Made by a program: the position numbers and the translations under genes
Source of the DNA: Limnohabitans sp.
Lineage (GTDB): Bacteria > Pseudomonadota > Gammaproteobacteria > Burkholderiales > Burkholderiaceae_C
Assembly (NCBI GenBank): GCA_009693505.1
Contig: SHXD01000012.1
Span: 1 to 59,281 of the forward strand
Length of the DNA stretch: 59,281 nucleotides
Direction: 5' to 3'
Shown here: one piece after another, positions 36,261 through 44,918 of the stretch
Numbering within the stretch: position 1 is the first letter of the stretch
Layout of the letters: each line of letters opens with the position of its first letter
Notes under the pieces: generated by a model
Databases searched by the model: none
The model's input: only the letters and a program-made list of their open reading frames with translations
What the model was told of the DNA's origin: nothing

Positions 36261-38327
36261 TTAACCGTGGAATTGCATCATCAAAGGCACAATGAGCAGG
36301 GCCACAATGTTGATGATCTTGATCAACGGGTTGATGGCAGGGCCGGCTGTGTCTTTGTAGGGGTCGCCCACGGTGTCACCGGTGACAGCGGCTTTGTGCG
36401 CCTCTGAGCCTTTGCCGCCATGATGGCCGTCTTCGATGTACTTCTTGGCGTTGTCCCATGCACCGCCGCCGGTACACATGGAAATGGCCAAAAACAAGCC
36501 AGTCACAATGGTGCCCATAAGCAGGCCGCCCAGAGCTTTGGGGCCAAGAATCAAGCCCACCACAACGGGCACCACCACAGGCAGCAAGCTAGGAATGATC
36601 ATCTCCTTTATGGCCGCAGTGGTCAGCATGTCAACAGCGCGGCCATATTCTGGCTTGGCAGTCCCTTCCATGATGCCCTTGATTTCCTTGAATTGACGGC
36701 GAACCTCAACCACCACAGCACCCGCAGCGCGGCCAACAGCCTCCATGGCCATGGCGCCGAACAAGTAGGGAATTAAGCCGCCGATGAACAAGCCCACAAT
36801 GACCATGGGGTCGGACAAGTCAAAGGAAATGGCTTTGCCATAGGTTTCGAGTTTGTGGGTGTAGTCGGCAAACAAAACCAAGGAAGCCAAGCCAGCAGAA
36901 CCAATGGCATAGCCTTTGGTCACTGCTTTGGTGGTGTTGCCCACAGCGTCCAATGGGTCTGTCACATCGCGCACGCTGCTAGGCAGTTCTGCCATTTCGG
37001 CAATACCGCCAGCGTTGTCGGTAATGGGGCCGTAGGCGTCCAAAGCCACCACAATGCCGGCCATGGAAAGCATGGACATGGCCGCCACGGCAATGCCGTA
37101 CAAGCCAGCCAATTTGTAGGACGCCAAAATGGCAATGCACACAAAAATCACGGGCCAAGCTGTGGAGCGCATTGAAACGCCTAAGCCAGCAATGATGTTG
37201 GTGCCGTGGCCAGTTGTAGAAGCTTGCGCGATGTGTTGCACGGGGCTGTATTGGGTGCCGGTGTAAAACTCAGTAATCCAAACCAGTGCAGCCGTTAAGG
37301 CCAAACCTACAGCGCAAGCGCCAAACAGCTTCATTTGACTACCGCTGGCCGAAATGGCGTTGTCGGGCATGATCCATATCGTGACGAAATAGAAGGCAAC
37401 CAAGGACAGGCCACCTGCAATCGCCAAACCTTTGTACAAGGCGGGCATGACATTGACCATGCCGGGTGTCGCTTTGACAAAGAAGCAACCAACGATGGAA
37501 GCCAAAATGGACACGGCGCCTAATGCGAGGGGGTACATGACCGCATTGCCCGGCGCGCCCGCAATGAGGAGTGAGCCCAAGACCATGGTGGCAATCAAGG
37601 TGACCGCATAGGTTTCAAACAAATCGGCGGCCATACCCGCGCAGTCGCCCACGTTGTCGCCCACATTGTCGGCAATCACGGCGGGGTTGCGAGGGTCGTC
37701 CTCTGGAATGCCGGCTTCAACCTTACCGACCAAGTCGGCACCCACGTCGGCACCTTTGGTAAAGATGCCACCGCCCAAACGGGCGAAGATGGAAATCAGG
37801 GAAGAGCCAAAGGCAAAGCCAATGAGGGGGTTCAAGATGACAGACAACTTGACGTCGGGGGTGAGGTTGCCATTGCCAGCCAAGAACCAGTAAAAACCTG
37901 TGACACCCAAAAGACCTAAGCCCACCACCAGCATGCCGGTAATGGCACCGCCGCGGAAGGCAACGTCAAGGGCAGGGCCAATGCCCTTGGTAGCCGCTTG
38001 CGCAGTGCGCACATTGGCTCGAACAGAGATGTTCATGCCAATGAAGCCGCAGGCGCCAGATAAAACGGCGCCAATGACGAAGCCGATGGCTGTTAAGCCG
38101 TCTAAGAAGACGCCCATGAGGATGGCCAAAACGACGCCGACGATGGCAATGGTTTTGTATTGTCTGGCCAAATAAGCCGCTGCACCTGCTTGAATAGCGG
38201 CTGCAATTTCTTGCATCCGATCATTGCCAGGGTCTTGGGCCAAAATCCACCCGCGTGCCCAAACGCCGTAAAACACGGCGATCAGACCGCACACGAGCGC
38301 CAAAACTAACGCTGAATTGCCTGTCAT
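36261..38327 (-). CDS. hppA: Membrane-bound proton-pumping pyrophosphatase, K+-independent type
   Basis: A 688-residue protein with about 16 helices that pumps protons using pyrophosphate. The active-site loop is [20 protein letters not shown] followed by the metal-binding [12 protein letters not shown]. The segment [16 protein letters not shown] has Lys where potassium-dependent enzymes have Ala, which marks it as K+-independent. Energy is conserved from pyrophosphate made by biosynthesis, useful under low energy supply. The start is an ATG at 38327 with AGGAGA 7 nt upstream. It is divergent from the soluble pyrophosphatase gene across a 210-nt region with interlocked inverted repeats. Confidence 0.97.
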   Translation of the reverse strand: MTGNSALVLALVCGLIAVFYGVWARGWILAQDPGNDRMQEIAAAIQAGAAAYLARQYKTIAIVGVVLAILMGVFLDGLTAIGFVIGAVLSGACGFIGMNISVRANVRTAQAATKGIGPALDVAFRGGAITGMLVVGLGLLGVTGFYWFLAGNGNLTPDVKLSVILNPLIGFAFGSSLISIFARLGGGIFTKGADVGADLVGKVEAGIPEDDPRNPAVIADNVGDNVGDCAGMAADLFETYAVTLIATMVLGSLLIAGAPGNAVMYPLALGAVSILASIVGCFFVKATPGMVNVMPALYKGLAIAGGLSLVAFYFVTIWIMPDNAISASGSQMKLFGACAVGLALTAALVWITEFYTGTQYSPVQHIAQASTTGHGTNIIAGLGVSMRSTAWPVIFVCIAILASYKLAGLYGIAVAAMSMLSMAGIVVALDAYGPITDNAGGIAEMAELPSSVRDVTDPLDAVGNTTKAVTKGYAIGSAGLASLVLFADYTHKLETYGKAISFDLSDPMVIVGLFIGGLIPYLFGAMAMEAVGRAAGAVVVEVRRQFKEIKGIMEGTAKPEYGRAVDMLTTAAIKEMIIPSLLPVVVPVVVGLILGPKALGGLLMGTIVTGLFLAISMCTGGGAWDNAKKYIEDGHHGGKGSEAHKAAVTGDTVGDPYKDTAGPAINPLIKIINIVALLIVPLMMQFHG

Positions 38328-38358
38328 AAATCAATCTCCTAAATGGTTACTGCAGAAA

Positions 38359-38401
38359 GGAGGTGCAACGCTTGAGGAACACCTCCCGACGTTGCTTCCT
38401 C
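38359..38401. promoter_or_regulatory. Three interlocked inverted repeats between hppA and ppa (candidate cis-regulatory RNA)
   Basis: Three short inverted repeats are interleaved rather than nested. GGAGGTG (38359-38365) pairs with CACCTCC (38380-38386). GCAACG (38365-38370) pairs with CGTTGC (38390-38395). GAGGAA (38374-38379) pairs with TTCCTC (38396-38401). Only some can form at once, or they form a pseudoknot. On the minus strand the element sits in the hppA leader, 18 nt before the AGGAGA ribosome binding site. Its last segment (ACCTCC) could also pair with that site. A possible hppA promoter further upstream is TTGAAT/TAGGAT (about 38490-38520). Confidence 0.45.
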
Positions 38402-38537
38402 GCTCCCTTCAGGAGTCGATTGGCCAACTTGAGCATTAAATGGGCAATATTCCGAAGAAGCAAGCCCTGTGAAAGTAAAATCGGGGTTAATCCTAAGGTT
38501 CTTAGTTTTTTTATTCAACTTTTTATATTTTTTGAAA

Positions 38538-39074
38538 ATGTCCCTAGACAACGTCACCCCCGGTAGCAAAGTTCCTGAAGAATTCAACGTCATCATCGAA
38601 ATCCCGATGAATGCCGACCCCGTGAAATACGAAGTCGACAAAGCTACAGGCGCCATTTTTGTCGACCGCTTCATGAGCACGTCGATGCATTACCCCACCA
38701 ACTACGGCTATGTGCCTAAAACCATCAGCGGTGATGGTGATCCTGTCGACGTGCTGGTGATTACCCCAGTGCCGCTTATTCCTGGCGTTGTCGTTCCCTG
38801 CCGTGCCATTGGAATTTTGAAAATGGAAGACGAAGCGGGCGAAGACGGCAAAGTGCTGGCCGTGCCCACAGATAAAATTTTGTCGATTTACACGCAATGG
38901 CAAAAGCCTGAAGACTTAAACCCAATGCGTTTGAAAACCATTGCACACTTCTTTGAGCACTACAAAGATTTGGAAGTGGGCAAGTGGGTCAAAATTTTGG
39001 GTTGGGAAGGCCCAGAATCCGCCAAGAAAGAAATCTTGGACGGTATTGCCAACTACCAAAAAGAAAACGCCTAA
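38538..39074 (+). CDS. ppa: Soluble inorganic pyrophosphatase
   Basis: A 178-residue family I pyrophosphatase. The catalytic region has [38 protein letters not shown] with the Asp triad, and [10 protein letters not shown]. It hydrolyses the pyrophosphate released in biosynthesis. The ATG at 38538 begins MSLDNVTPG, matching relatives; a longer in-frame start at 38469 does not. No ribosome binding site is seen, and a TATATT (38524-38529) only 8 nt upstream suggests a very short leader or leaderless message. Having soluble and membrane pyrophosphatases back to back allows coordinated control of the pyrophosphate pool. Confidence 0.97.
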   Translation: MSLDNVTPGSKVPEEFNVIIEIPMNADPVKYEVDKATGAIFVDRFMSTSMHYPTNYGYVPKTISGDGDPVDVLVITPVPLIPGVVVPCRAIGILKMEDEAGEDGKVLAVPTDKILSIYTQWQKPEDLNPMRLKTIAHFFEHYKDLEVGKWVKILGWEGPESAKKEILDGIANYQKENA

Positions 39075-39086
39075 ACAAACCAAAAA

Positions 39087-39117
39087 GCCGATCACTTCGC
39101 TTTGAGGGGCGATCGGC
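39087..39117. terminator. Hairpin terminator between ppa and the FemAB-like gene
   Basis: The stem GCCGATC (39087-39093) and GATCGGC (39111-39117) has a 17-nt spacer. On the minus strand it is followed by five T, and it overlaps the last codons of the FemAB-like gene (stop codon at 39092-39094). On the plus strand the T stretch after it is short, so termination of ppa is probably weaker. Confidence 0.7.
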
Positions 39118-40261
39118 CTTCCAAGTTTTCCAAATAGGCCGCGACGCCGTGGCCTTCTTTTTCCAAATACTTTTCGACCGCATCGGCAAAGCCAGGATGG
39201 GCCAGCCAATGCGCGCTGTTGGCCTTGACAGGCAGCAGTGCGCGAGCCATTTTGTGCTCGCCTTGCGCACCGCCTTCAAACCGCGCTACACCCTTGGCAA
39301 TGCACCACGCAATGGGTTGGTAGTAGCAGGCCTCAAAGTGCAAACAATCGACGCGTTCTAACGCGCCCCAATATCGACCATAGGCCACGTTGTTGCCCAG
39401 GCCAATCAGGCTGCAGGCCATGCGCTGGCCATTTTTTTCTGCAATGAAAAGCACCCAGTTAGCGGGCATGGTGTCTTGCATTCGCTGAAAAAAATCACGG
39501 TTTAAATAGGGTGCGTTGCCATGCTCGAAATAGGTTTGGGCATAACATTGGTAAAAGAAATCCCAGTCGGCGCTTTGAATTTGAACGCCCTCAAAGGCTT
39601 TGAAAACCACACCCGCCTCAGCCACTTTGCGTCGCTCTTGTTTTATTTTTTTGCGTTTTTCCTGATTCAAAGCCCTTAGAAAATCCTCAAAGTCGTCGTA
39701 AGTCGCGTTGTGCCAATGAAATTGAACGGTGTGACGGTTTAGCCAGCCTGCCGTTTCAGTCACTTGAAGGTCATCGTTCGACAAAAACAACAAGTGCAAA
39801 GAGGACCAATCTTCATTTTGGGCCAGCTCAACCATGGCCGACAGAAGTGCAGATTGGCTTTGGCTTGAGTCGGCCAACAAGCGGGAGCCAGGAACTGGCG
39901 TGAACGGCACAGCAGACACAGCTTTGGGGAAGTAGTTCAAACCATGCCTTTGGTAGGCATCCGCCCAAGCCCAATCGAACACATATTCCCCATAAGAATG
40001 GGGCTTAATGTACAAAACAGCAGCACCAGCCAATTGGTCTGCCTTCATTGGCAAGGCATGGCGAAGGGTGACAAGCTGCAATTTCCAACCCGTTTCAGCT
40101 GAGGCTGAGCCACTTTCTTCCATGGCGCTCAGATAGGCGTGGCGCATGAAGGGAGTGGGCTCGGTTTGGGCATCTAGCAACGCATCCCAGTCCTGCGCCG
40201 AAACATCGCGCATCGAACTCTTCACCTCAATGACATAATTGTTGGAATTGAATTCCTTCAC
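39092..40261 (-). CDS. FemAB-like / GNAT-fold acyltransferase (PF04339-type)
   Basis: A 389-residue protein of the FemAB-like peptidogalycan biosynthesis group. The N-terminal block reads TPFMRHAYLSAMEESGSA followed by a TGW motif. Later signatures are LNQEKRKKIKQERRKV and the segment GNAPYLNRDFFQRM. The C-terminal half has FEACYYQPIAWCI and FEGGAQGEHKMARAL. These proteins have two GNAT-like domains and are thought to transfer an acyl or aminoacyl group; the acceptor is unknown. A GTG at 40259-40261 with AAGGG upstream is used because the first beta strand of the domain lies before the ATG at 40213. The start is 4 nt from nadE on the other strand. Confidence 0.85.
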   Translation of the reverse strand: MKEFNSNNYVIEVKSSMRDVSAQDWDALLDAQTEPTPFMRHAYLSAMEESGSASAETGWKLQLVTLRHALPMKADQLAGAAVLYIKPHSYGEYVFDWAWADAYQRHGLNYFPKAVSAVPFTPVPGSRLLADSSQSQSALLSAMVELAQNEDWSSLHLLFLSNDDLQVTETAGWLNRHTVQFHWHNATYDDFEDFLRALNQEKRKKIKQERRKVAEAGVVFKAFEGVQIQSADWDFFYQCYAQTYFEHGNAPYLNRDFFQRMQDTMPANWVLFIAEKNGQRMACSLIGLGNNVAYGRYWGALERVDCLHFEACYYQPIAWCIAKGVARFEGGAQGEHKMARALLPVKANSAHWLAHPGFADAVEKYLEKEGHGVAAYLENLEGRSPLKAK

Positions 40262-40265
40262 CTGT

Positions 40266-41939
40266 ATGACCCTTCAACTTTGTATAGCCCAACTGAACTT
40301 CGTCGTCGGCGATATGCCTGGCAACGCCCGCAGAATAATCGAAGCTGCTCGCACAGCTTATGACCAAGGCGCAAAGGTCTTGATCACCCCTGAGCTGGCC
40401 ATTTGTGGCTATGCCGCAGAAGACCTTCTGCTTCGACCTGCTTTCATGGATGCCTGCGATGATGCCCTGAAAACAGTGGCCCGCGAGTTGGCTGGGTTAA
40501 AAGGTTTGCACGTGGTGGTGGGGCATCCTGAAGGCGGCGGCATTCAAAGCCGCAGCGTCTCCGTCACAAAGCGCTTCAACCAGGCCAGTGTCTTGTGCGA
40601 GGGGCAGGTCATTGCTTCTTACGCCAAACAAGAATTGCCCAATTACCAAGTGTTTGACGAGCGTCGATATTTCACATCGGGACACGAGCCCTGTGTGTTT
40701 GAAGTCGACGGCGTGAAAATGGGCTTGTTGATCTGTGAGGATGCATGGTTTGAAGCGCCTGCTCAAAGTGCACGCAATGCAGGGGCACAGTTGTTGTTGG
40801 TGTTAAATGCGTCCCCCTTCCATGTGGGCAAGGGGCTCGAGCGTGAGGTTCAAATGGGCCAACGTGTGCAAGAGTGCGGATTGCCATTGGTCTATGCGCA
40901 TTTGGTGGGTGGGCAAGATGAAGTCATTTTTGAAGGTCGGTCCTTTGCGCTCAATGCCAAGGCAGAAGTTGTCGCCAGAGCGCCCGCATTTCAAGAGTGC
41001 TTGCAAACCATCAGCGTTCAAAATAATCAAGGTCCTGAGGGCCTGCAAATTTCAGGCACCGAGGTGTCTGCAAGCAACTCTTGGGAAGAAGACCTTTGGC
41101 ACGCATTGGTCTTGGGCATTCGCGACTATTTAGGCAAGAACGGTTTTCCTGGCGCCATCTTGGGACTTTCTGGTGGCATCGATTCCGCCTTGGTGCTGGC
41201 GCTGGCCGTTGACGCCTTGGGCGCAGACAACATTCATGCGGTCATGATGCCGTCTCCCTATACCGCTGACATCAGTTGGATAGATTCGCGAGAGATGGTT
41301 AAACGCCTTGGTGTGCGTTACGACGAAATCGCGATTGCGCCATTGTTTGAGAGCTTCAAATTGGCTTTGGCAGACCAATTCAAAGGTTTGGCAGAAGACA
41401 CCACCGAAGAAAATATTCAGGCGCGTGTTCGCGGTACGCTGCTCATGGCCATGTCCAATAAAACGGGCGCCATTGTGCTGACAACGGGTAATAAGAGTGA
41501 AATGGCCACAGGGTATTGCACCTTGTATGGCGACATGGCTGGAGGTTTTGCGGCCATCAAGGATGTTGTCAAAACACAAGTCTTCAAGTTGGCCGAGTGG
41601 CGCAATCAAAATGATCCTTATGGCACTGGCTGCAATCCCATACCCGAGAGAATCATCAGCCGCCCGCCCAGCGCTGAATTGAGGGCGGACCAAAAAGACC
41701 AAGACAGTTTGCCGCCTTATGAAGTCTTAGATGCCATTGTTCAAAGGTACATGGAGAACGACGAAGGCATTCAAGCGCTGGTGGCAGATGGTTTTGATCG
41801 CTCAGACGTTGAAAAAGTTACCCGGCTGATTAAACTCAACGAGTACAAGCGCCGACAATCTCCTGTGGGAATTCGTGTCACACACCGCAGTTTTGGCAAA
41901 GATTGGCGTTATCCTATTACCAATCGATTTCGAGCTTAA
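40266..41939 (+). CDS. nadE: Glutamine-dependent NAD+ synthetase
   Basis: A 557-residue two-domain enzyme that makes NAD+ from deamido-NAD. The N-terminal nitrilase-like glutaminase domain has Glu in ITPELAICGYAAEDLLL, Lys in YAKQELPNYQVFDE, and Cys in GLLICEDAWFE. The C-terminal synthetase has the P-loop ILGLSGGIDSALVLALAVDA and TTGNKSEMATGYCTLYGD. This architecture uses glutamine rather than ammonia. The ATG at 40266 is used (MTLQLCIAQLNF); no ribosome binding site is visible. glnB follows 23 nt downstream. In Azospirillum, PII proteins bind and activate glutamine-dependent NadE, so the neighbour may be a functional partner. Confidence 0.97.
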   Translation: MTLQLCIAQLNFVVGDMPGNARRIIEAARTAYDQGAKVLITPELAICGYAAEDLLLRPAFMDACDDALKTVARELAGLKGLHVVVGHPEGGGIQSRSVSVTKRFNQASVLCEGQVIASYAKQELPNYQVFDERRYFTSGHEPCVFEVDGVKMGLLICEDAWFEAPAQSARNAGAQLLLVLNASPFHVGKGLEREVQMGQRVQECGLPLVYAHLVGGQDEVIFEGRSFALNAKAEVVARAPAFQECLQTISVQNNQGPEGLQISGTEVSASNSWEEDLWHALVLGIRDYLGKNGFPGAILGLSGGIDSALVLALAVDALGADNIHAVMMPSPYTADISWIDSREMVKRLGVRYDEIAIAPLFESFKLALADQFKGLAEDTTEENIQARVRGTLLMAMSNKTGAIVLTTGNKSEMATGYCTLYGDMAGGFAAIKDVVKTQVFKLAEWRNQNDPYGTGCNPIPERIISRPPSAELRADQKDQDSLPPYEVLDAIVQRYMENDEGIQALVADGFDRSDVEKVTRLIKLNEYKRRQSPVGIRVTHRSFGKDWRYPITNRFRA

Positions 41940-41959
41940 TTTTTTCAGACTGGACCTGA

Positions 41960-42301
<342 letters not shown>

Positions 42302-42312
42302 GCGCTGATGTT

Positions 42313-42900
42313 CTAAATGGCCTGGCTCAAGAACGGTGTAGGCATACCCGCAGCTTGAATCAAACTGGGCAACAATTTAAGAGCGTCGCTGTCTGTTTGG
42401 ATTAAATCCATTTGCCATGGCCCTATGAATTGGTGCTGCACCACGCTGCTTAAAAAAGCCAGCATAGGGTTGTAGAAGCCATTCAGGTTAAGCAGGCCAA
42501 TGGGCTTGTTGTGGTAGCCCAACTGGCGCCAGGTCCAAACTTCATAAAACTCTTCAAAGGTGCCGATGCCACCAGGCAATGCAATGAATGCATCGGCGCG
42601 TTCTGCCATCATTCTTTTGCGATCGTGCATGGTTTCCACCACATGCAATTCGGTGCAGCCCGTGTGGGCCCATTCATTTTCAACCAGGGCGCGCGGTATG
42701 ACGCCTACAACGCGGCCACCTGCAGCAAGGGTGGCATCGGCAACGATGCCCATCAGCCCATTTCTGCCACCACCATACACAAGCTGCCCGCCGTGTTGCG
42801 CAATCCATTGCCCCACTTGTTGGGCAGATTCAGCAAAGGCGGGTTTATCGCCAGGCTTGGAGCCGCAGTAAACACAAATTGAAAAAAGAGGATCAGCCAT
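42313..42900 (-). CDS. LOG family protein (nucleoside 5'-monophosphate phosphoribohydrolase, TIGR00730)
   Basis: A 195-residue Rossmann-fold enzyme of the LOG family. It shows FSICVYCGSKPGDKPAF at the start, the segment MHDRKRMMAERADAFIA, and the signature PGGIGTFEEFYEVW (PGGxGTxxE). Family members release free base from AMP-type nucleotides, including cytokinin precursors in plants and some bacteria; here a housekeeping nucleotide salvage role is more likely. The start codon overlaps the end of dgkA by 8 nt, so it belongs to the long minus-strand operon beginning with the ECF sigma gene. Confidence 0.92.
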   Translation of the reverse strand: MADPLFSICVYCGSKPGDKPAFAESAQQVGQWIAQHGGQLVYGGGRNGLMGIVADATLAAGGRVVGVIPRALVENEWAHTGCTELHVVETMHDRKRMMAERADAFIALPGGIGTFEEFYEVWTWRQLGYHNKPIGLLNLNGFYNPMLAFLSSVVQHQFIGPWQMDLIQTDSDALKLLPSLIQAAGMPTPFLSQAI

Positions 42901-43282
42901 GGATGTATCTCCAAATGGCGGCAGACCAAATGCCTAAGCAGAGAAAAAGGCTGAGCAGCACAGCAGCACTGCCCATGTCCTTGGCTCGCTTGGACAGCGC
43001 ATGCCATTCAGTGCCGATTCGGTCGATGGCCGTTTCAATGCCGGTGTTTAACAGCTCGACCACCATGACAAAAATAACGGAGCCACACAACAAGGAAACT
43101 TCAACCCAAGTCTGACCTAGCCAAAAGGCGGTAGGAATGAGAAAGATGGCGAGCAAGGCCTCTTGGCGAAATGCGGTTTCGCCCCATCCCGCTTTGAGCC
43201 CAGCAATGGAATAGCCACCAGCATGGAAAATGCGCGACAGGCCCTTTCGAGCCTTTTGGGGATTCACATGGTCAATGGTCAT
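42893..43282 (-). CDS. dgkA: Diacylglycerol kinase
   Basis: A 129-residue trimeric inner-membrane kinase with three hydrophobic helices. It has the conserved FRQEALLAIFLI and the catalytic segment VELLNTGIETAIDRIG, matching the family ExxNTxxExxxD pattern, plus AKDMGSAAVLLSL. It phosphorylates diacylglycerol released during membrane-derived oligosaccharide or LPS modification, recycling it to phosphatidic acid. I start at the ATG at 43280-43282 (MTIDHVNPQK); longer in-frame starts lie inside the preceding RDD gene. Confidence 0.94.
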   Translation of the reverse strand: MTIDHVNPQKARKGLSRIFHAGGYSIAGLKAGWGETAFRQEALLAIFLIPTAFWLGQTWVEVSLLCGSVIFVMVVELLNTGIETAIDRIGTEWHALSKRAKDMGSAAVLLSLFLCLGIWSAAIWRYIHG

Positions 43283-43304
43283 GAAACTAGGATGGCGATG
43301 AATT

Positions 43305-43829
43305 TCAGGGTTTCTTTTGAACATCCACCAGCTGCGTTCCAGCCCAGACGTCATGCCAATATTGTCCACGCAATTGGAATCGGCTTGAGATGGCCCAAAC
43401 AAAAACCCAAACAAGGACCAGCAGCCCAACGACTGGCGCAGGCAATTGAAAGGGCATGGCCGCAACAATGGGCGGTAAAAACCAAACCCAACTCAGCAAG
43501 TATCTGAGCAATGCCCGAGGCTGAGTGAGTGGTTGACCAGAAGCATCTAACACTTTGATATGCCAAGTCTTCATGGCAAGTGTTTGACCCTTGGACCATA
43601 GCCAAGTGAAGTAAATGGCAAAAACAAGAAATAAGAAAGCTTGTAGGCCATGGCGGTTGTCTAAGGCGTGCTTTGTTTGGCTGAGTGTGCCAAACAAATA
43701 GCCAGCAAGAAAAACGACGCCAAACAGCAACATGCCCTCATAAAACCAGCAGGCCATGCGGCGTGCCAGGGATGGCGTGGTGAAAATGAGCTTGGTATCA
43801 GTGCTTGAATCGACAGAATCTTCAGGCAT
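43305..43829 (-). CDS. RDD family membrane protein
   Basis: About 174 residues with three to four membrane helices. The family signature starts with SLARRMACWFYEGMLLFGVVF (Arg early, then an acidic residue where the Asp of RDD usually lies), and a second helix contains YFTWLWSKGQTLAMKTWHIKV. Function is unknown in most members; some help in ion homeostasis or transport. The start is uncertain. I use the ATG at 43827-43829. A TTG at 43845-43847 with AAGG 8 nt upstream is also good and would place the gene just after the DUF3106 stop. Confidence 0.85.
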   Translation of the reverse strand: MPEDSVDSSTDTKLIFTTPSLARRMACWFYEGMLLFGVVFLAGYLFGTLSQTKHALDNRHGLQAFLFLVFAIYFTWLWSKGQTLAMKTWHIKVLDASGQPLTQPRALLRYLLSWVWFLPPIVAAMPFQLPAPVVGLLVLVWVFVWAISSRFQLRGQYWHDVWAGTQLVDVQKKP

Positions 43830-43848
43830 TAAAGGTGAATCACTCAAC

Positions 43849-44478
43849 TCAAGTACCTTCAGGGATGGCCACAATGGTGGGCAATAAGGTTTTCTTGTCG
43901 ATCACAATGCCGGTGGTGGATTTGTTCGCCGCTTCAGCCGGTATGGATTTGCCTGGCAAAGGAATGATTTTGCGGGGTGATGTGGCCTGAGACGCTGTGG
44001 CTGCGCCTTGAATGCCCGTGGTTTGCTGGGCCGCCAGTTTTTTCTTATCTTCAGGGCTGAGAGCTTGATAGGCCTCCCAATGCGTCTTTTTGGCGTCGGC
44101 GTCTAGGGTTTTGGTCTGATTGAAATTTAGCCTGGCTTGTGCCCTTTGCTGGGGGCTGAGAGATGCCCACTCTGCCATTCTTTCGTGCAGGATGGCTTGT
44201 TCTTTGTTGGACAAATTGTCAAAGTTGTTTGACATGGCCAGCCATTTGTTTCTTTGGGCAGGGCTCAGTTGCGCCCAATGAGGAGCCAAAGGTGCCAAGG
44301 CTTTTTTTTGCGAGCCCTTTAAACTTTGCCACGATGAATTTGAAGCGGAAGCGGGTGCCGCCGAGGGTCCGGCTGTAGGATGAATGGCGTTAGCCTGAGG
44401 AGTTTGCGCAAACGCGCCTGTGACTGCCGTGCATAAAACGACAGCGATAAAGCTGGCCATCAAACTCGAATAAATCAA
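43849..44478 (-). CDS. DUF3106 domain protein, probably periplasmic
   Basis: A 209-residue protein with an N-terminal signal peptide (FIAVVLCTAVTGAFAQ). The central domain consists of helical repeats around the phrases LSPAQRNKWLAM, LSNKEQAILHERMAEW, LSPQQRAQARLNF and LSPEDKKKLAAQ. That is the DUF3106 pattern, and it is loosely like periplasmic stress sensors of the CpxP/Spy type. It should therefore act in the periplasm. The start is a TTG at 44476-44478 overlapping the DUF3619 stop (TTGA), with AAGG upstream; an ATG at 44460 is the alternative. Its place in an ECF sigma operon suggests a role in sensing envelope conditions, which is an inference. Confidence 0.85.
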   Translation of the reverse strand: MIYSSLMASFIAVVLCTAVTGAFAQTPQANAIHPTAGPSAAPASASNSSWQSLKGSQKKALAPLAPHWAQLSPAQRNKWLAMSNNFDNLSNKEQAILHERMAEWASLSPQQRAQARLNFNQTKTLDADAKKTHWEAYQALSPEDKKKLAAQQTTGIQGAATASQATSPRKIIPLPGKSIPAEAANKSTTGIVIDKKTLLPTIVAIPEGT

Positions 44479-44918
44479 TCGGGCGCCTTTGATTCGAGGG
44501 GGTTGGACTTCAAAAAGATCAAGAACCCGGGGTCGGTATAAGCTGCTGGGGGCAGGTCGTCAATGAGAAGTTCGGCATCTAGCTGTGCCATCTCATTGAC
44601 GCGGTGCTCGTTTTGAAAAATATGAATGGTGGCCAAGCCAAACAGCAAAACAATCAAGGGCAGGGCAGACGCCAAACGGCTCCAGAGGTTTAAACTTTCG
44701 TCGGAATTGCCCATGCCAAGTCCGCCGGCTGTGCCCAACTGCGGCAAAAAAATGCGAATGGGCTCGGGTTTGCGCTGAGCAAGGGCCTGCATTCGGGCCA
44801 CACGCAAGCGCTCTGTAATGTCGTGGGGCAGGTCTGTGGCATGCTCATTTAAGCGGCGCGAGATAACCCGGCCCACTTGGTCAATTCTGTGCATGTCTGG
44901 TTTGGCGTTCGTTTTCAT
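44475..44918 (-). CDS. DUF3619 membrane protein, candidate anti-sigma factor
   Basis: A 147-residue protein with a soluble, mostly helical N-terminal half (about residues 1-75, Arg-rich), a single membrane segment near residues 85-102 (LASALPLIVLLFGLATIHI), and a short outer C-terminal part containing acidic residues. This matches the DUF3619 family found in Burkholderiales directly after an ECF sigma gene. The topology, inside domain then one helix then periplasmic tail, is that of many anti-sigma factors. The gene overlaps the sigma gene by 4 nt (ATGA). No experimental function is known to me. Confidence 0.85.
   Translation of the reverse strand: MKTNAKPDMHRIDQVGRVISRRLNEHATDLPHDITERLRVARMQALAQRKPEPIRIFLPQLGTAGGLGMGNSDESLNLWSRLASALPLIVLLFGLATIHIFQNEHRVNEMAQLDAELLIDDLPPAAYTDPGFLIFLKSNPLESKAPD

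Noticed and set aside
38402-38537. Fluoride riboswitch upstream of ppa
   Set aside because: Pyrophosphatase is inhibited by fluoride, so it was considered, but the conserved crcB motif core (GGCGATGG-type start and partner) is absent.
38357-38566. Small plus-strand frame behind a perfect AAAGGAGGT site in the hppA/ppa region
   Set aside because: The apparent ribosome binding site is one arm of the inverted repeats, the product is basic and without features, and it runs out of frame into ppa.
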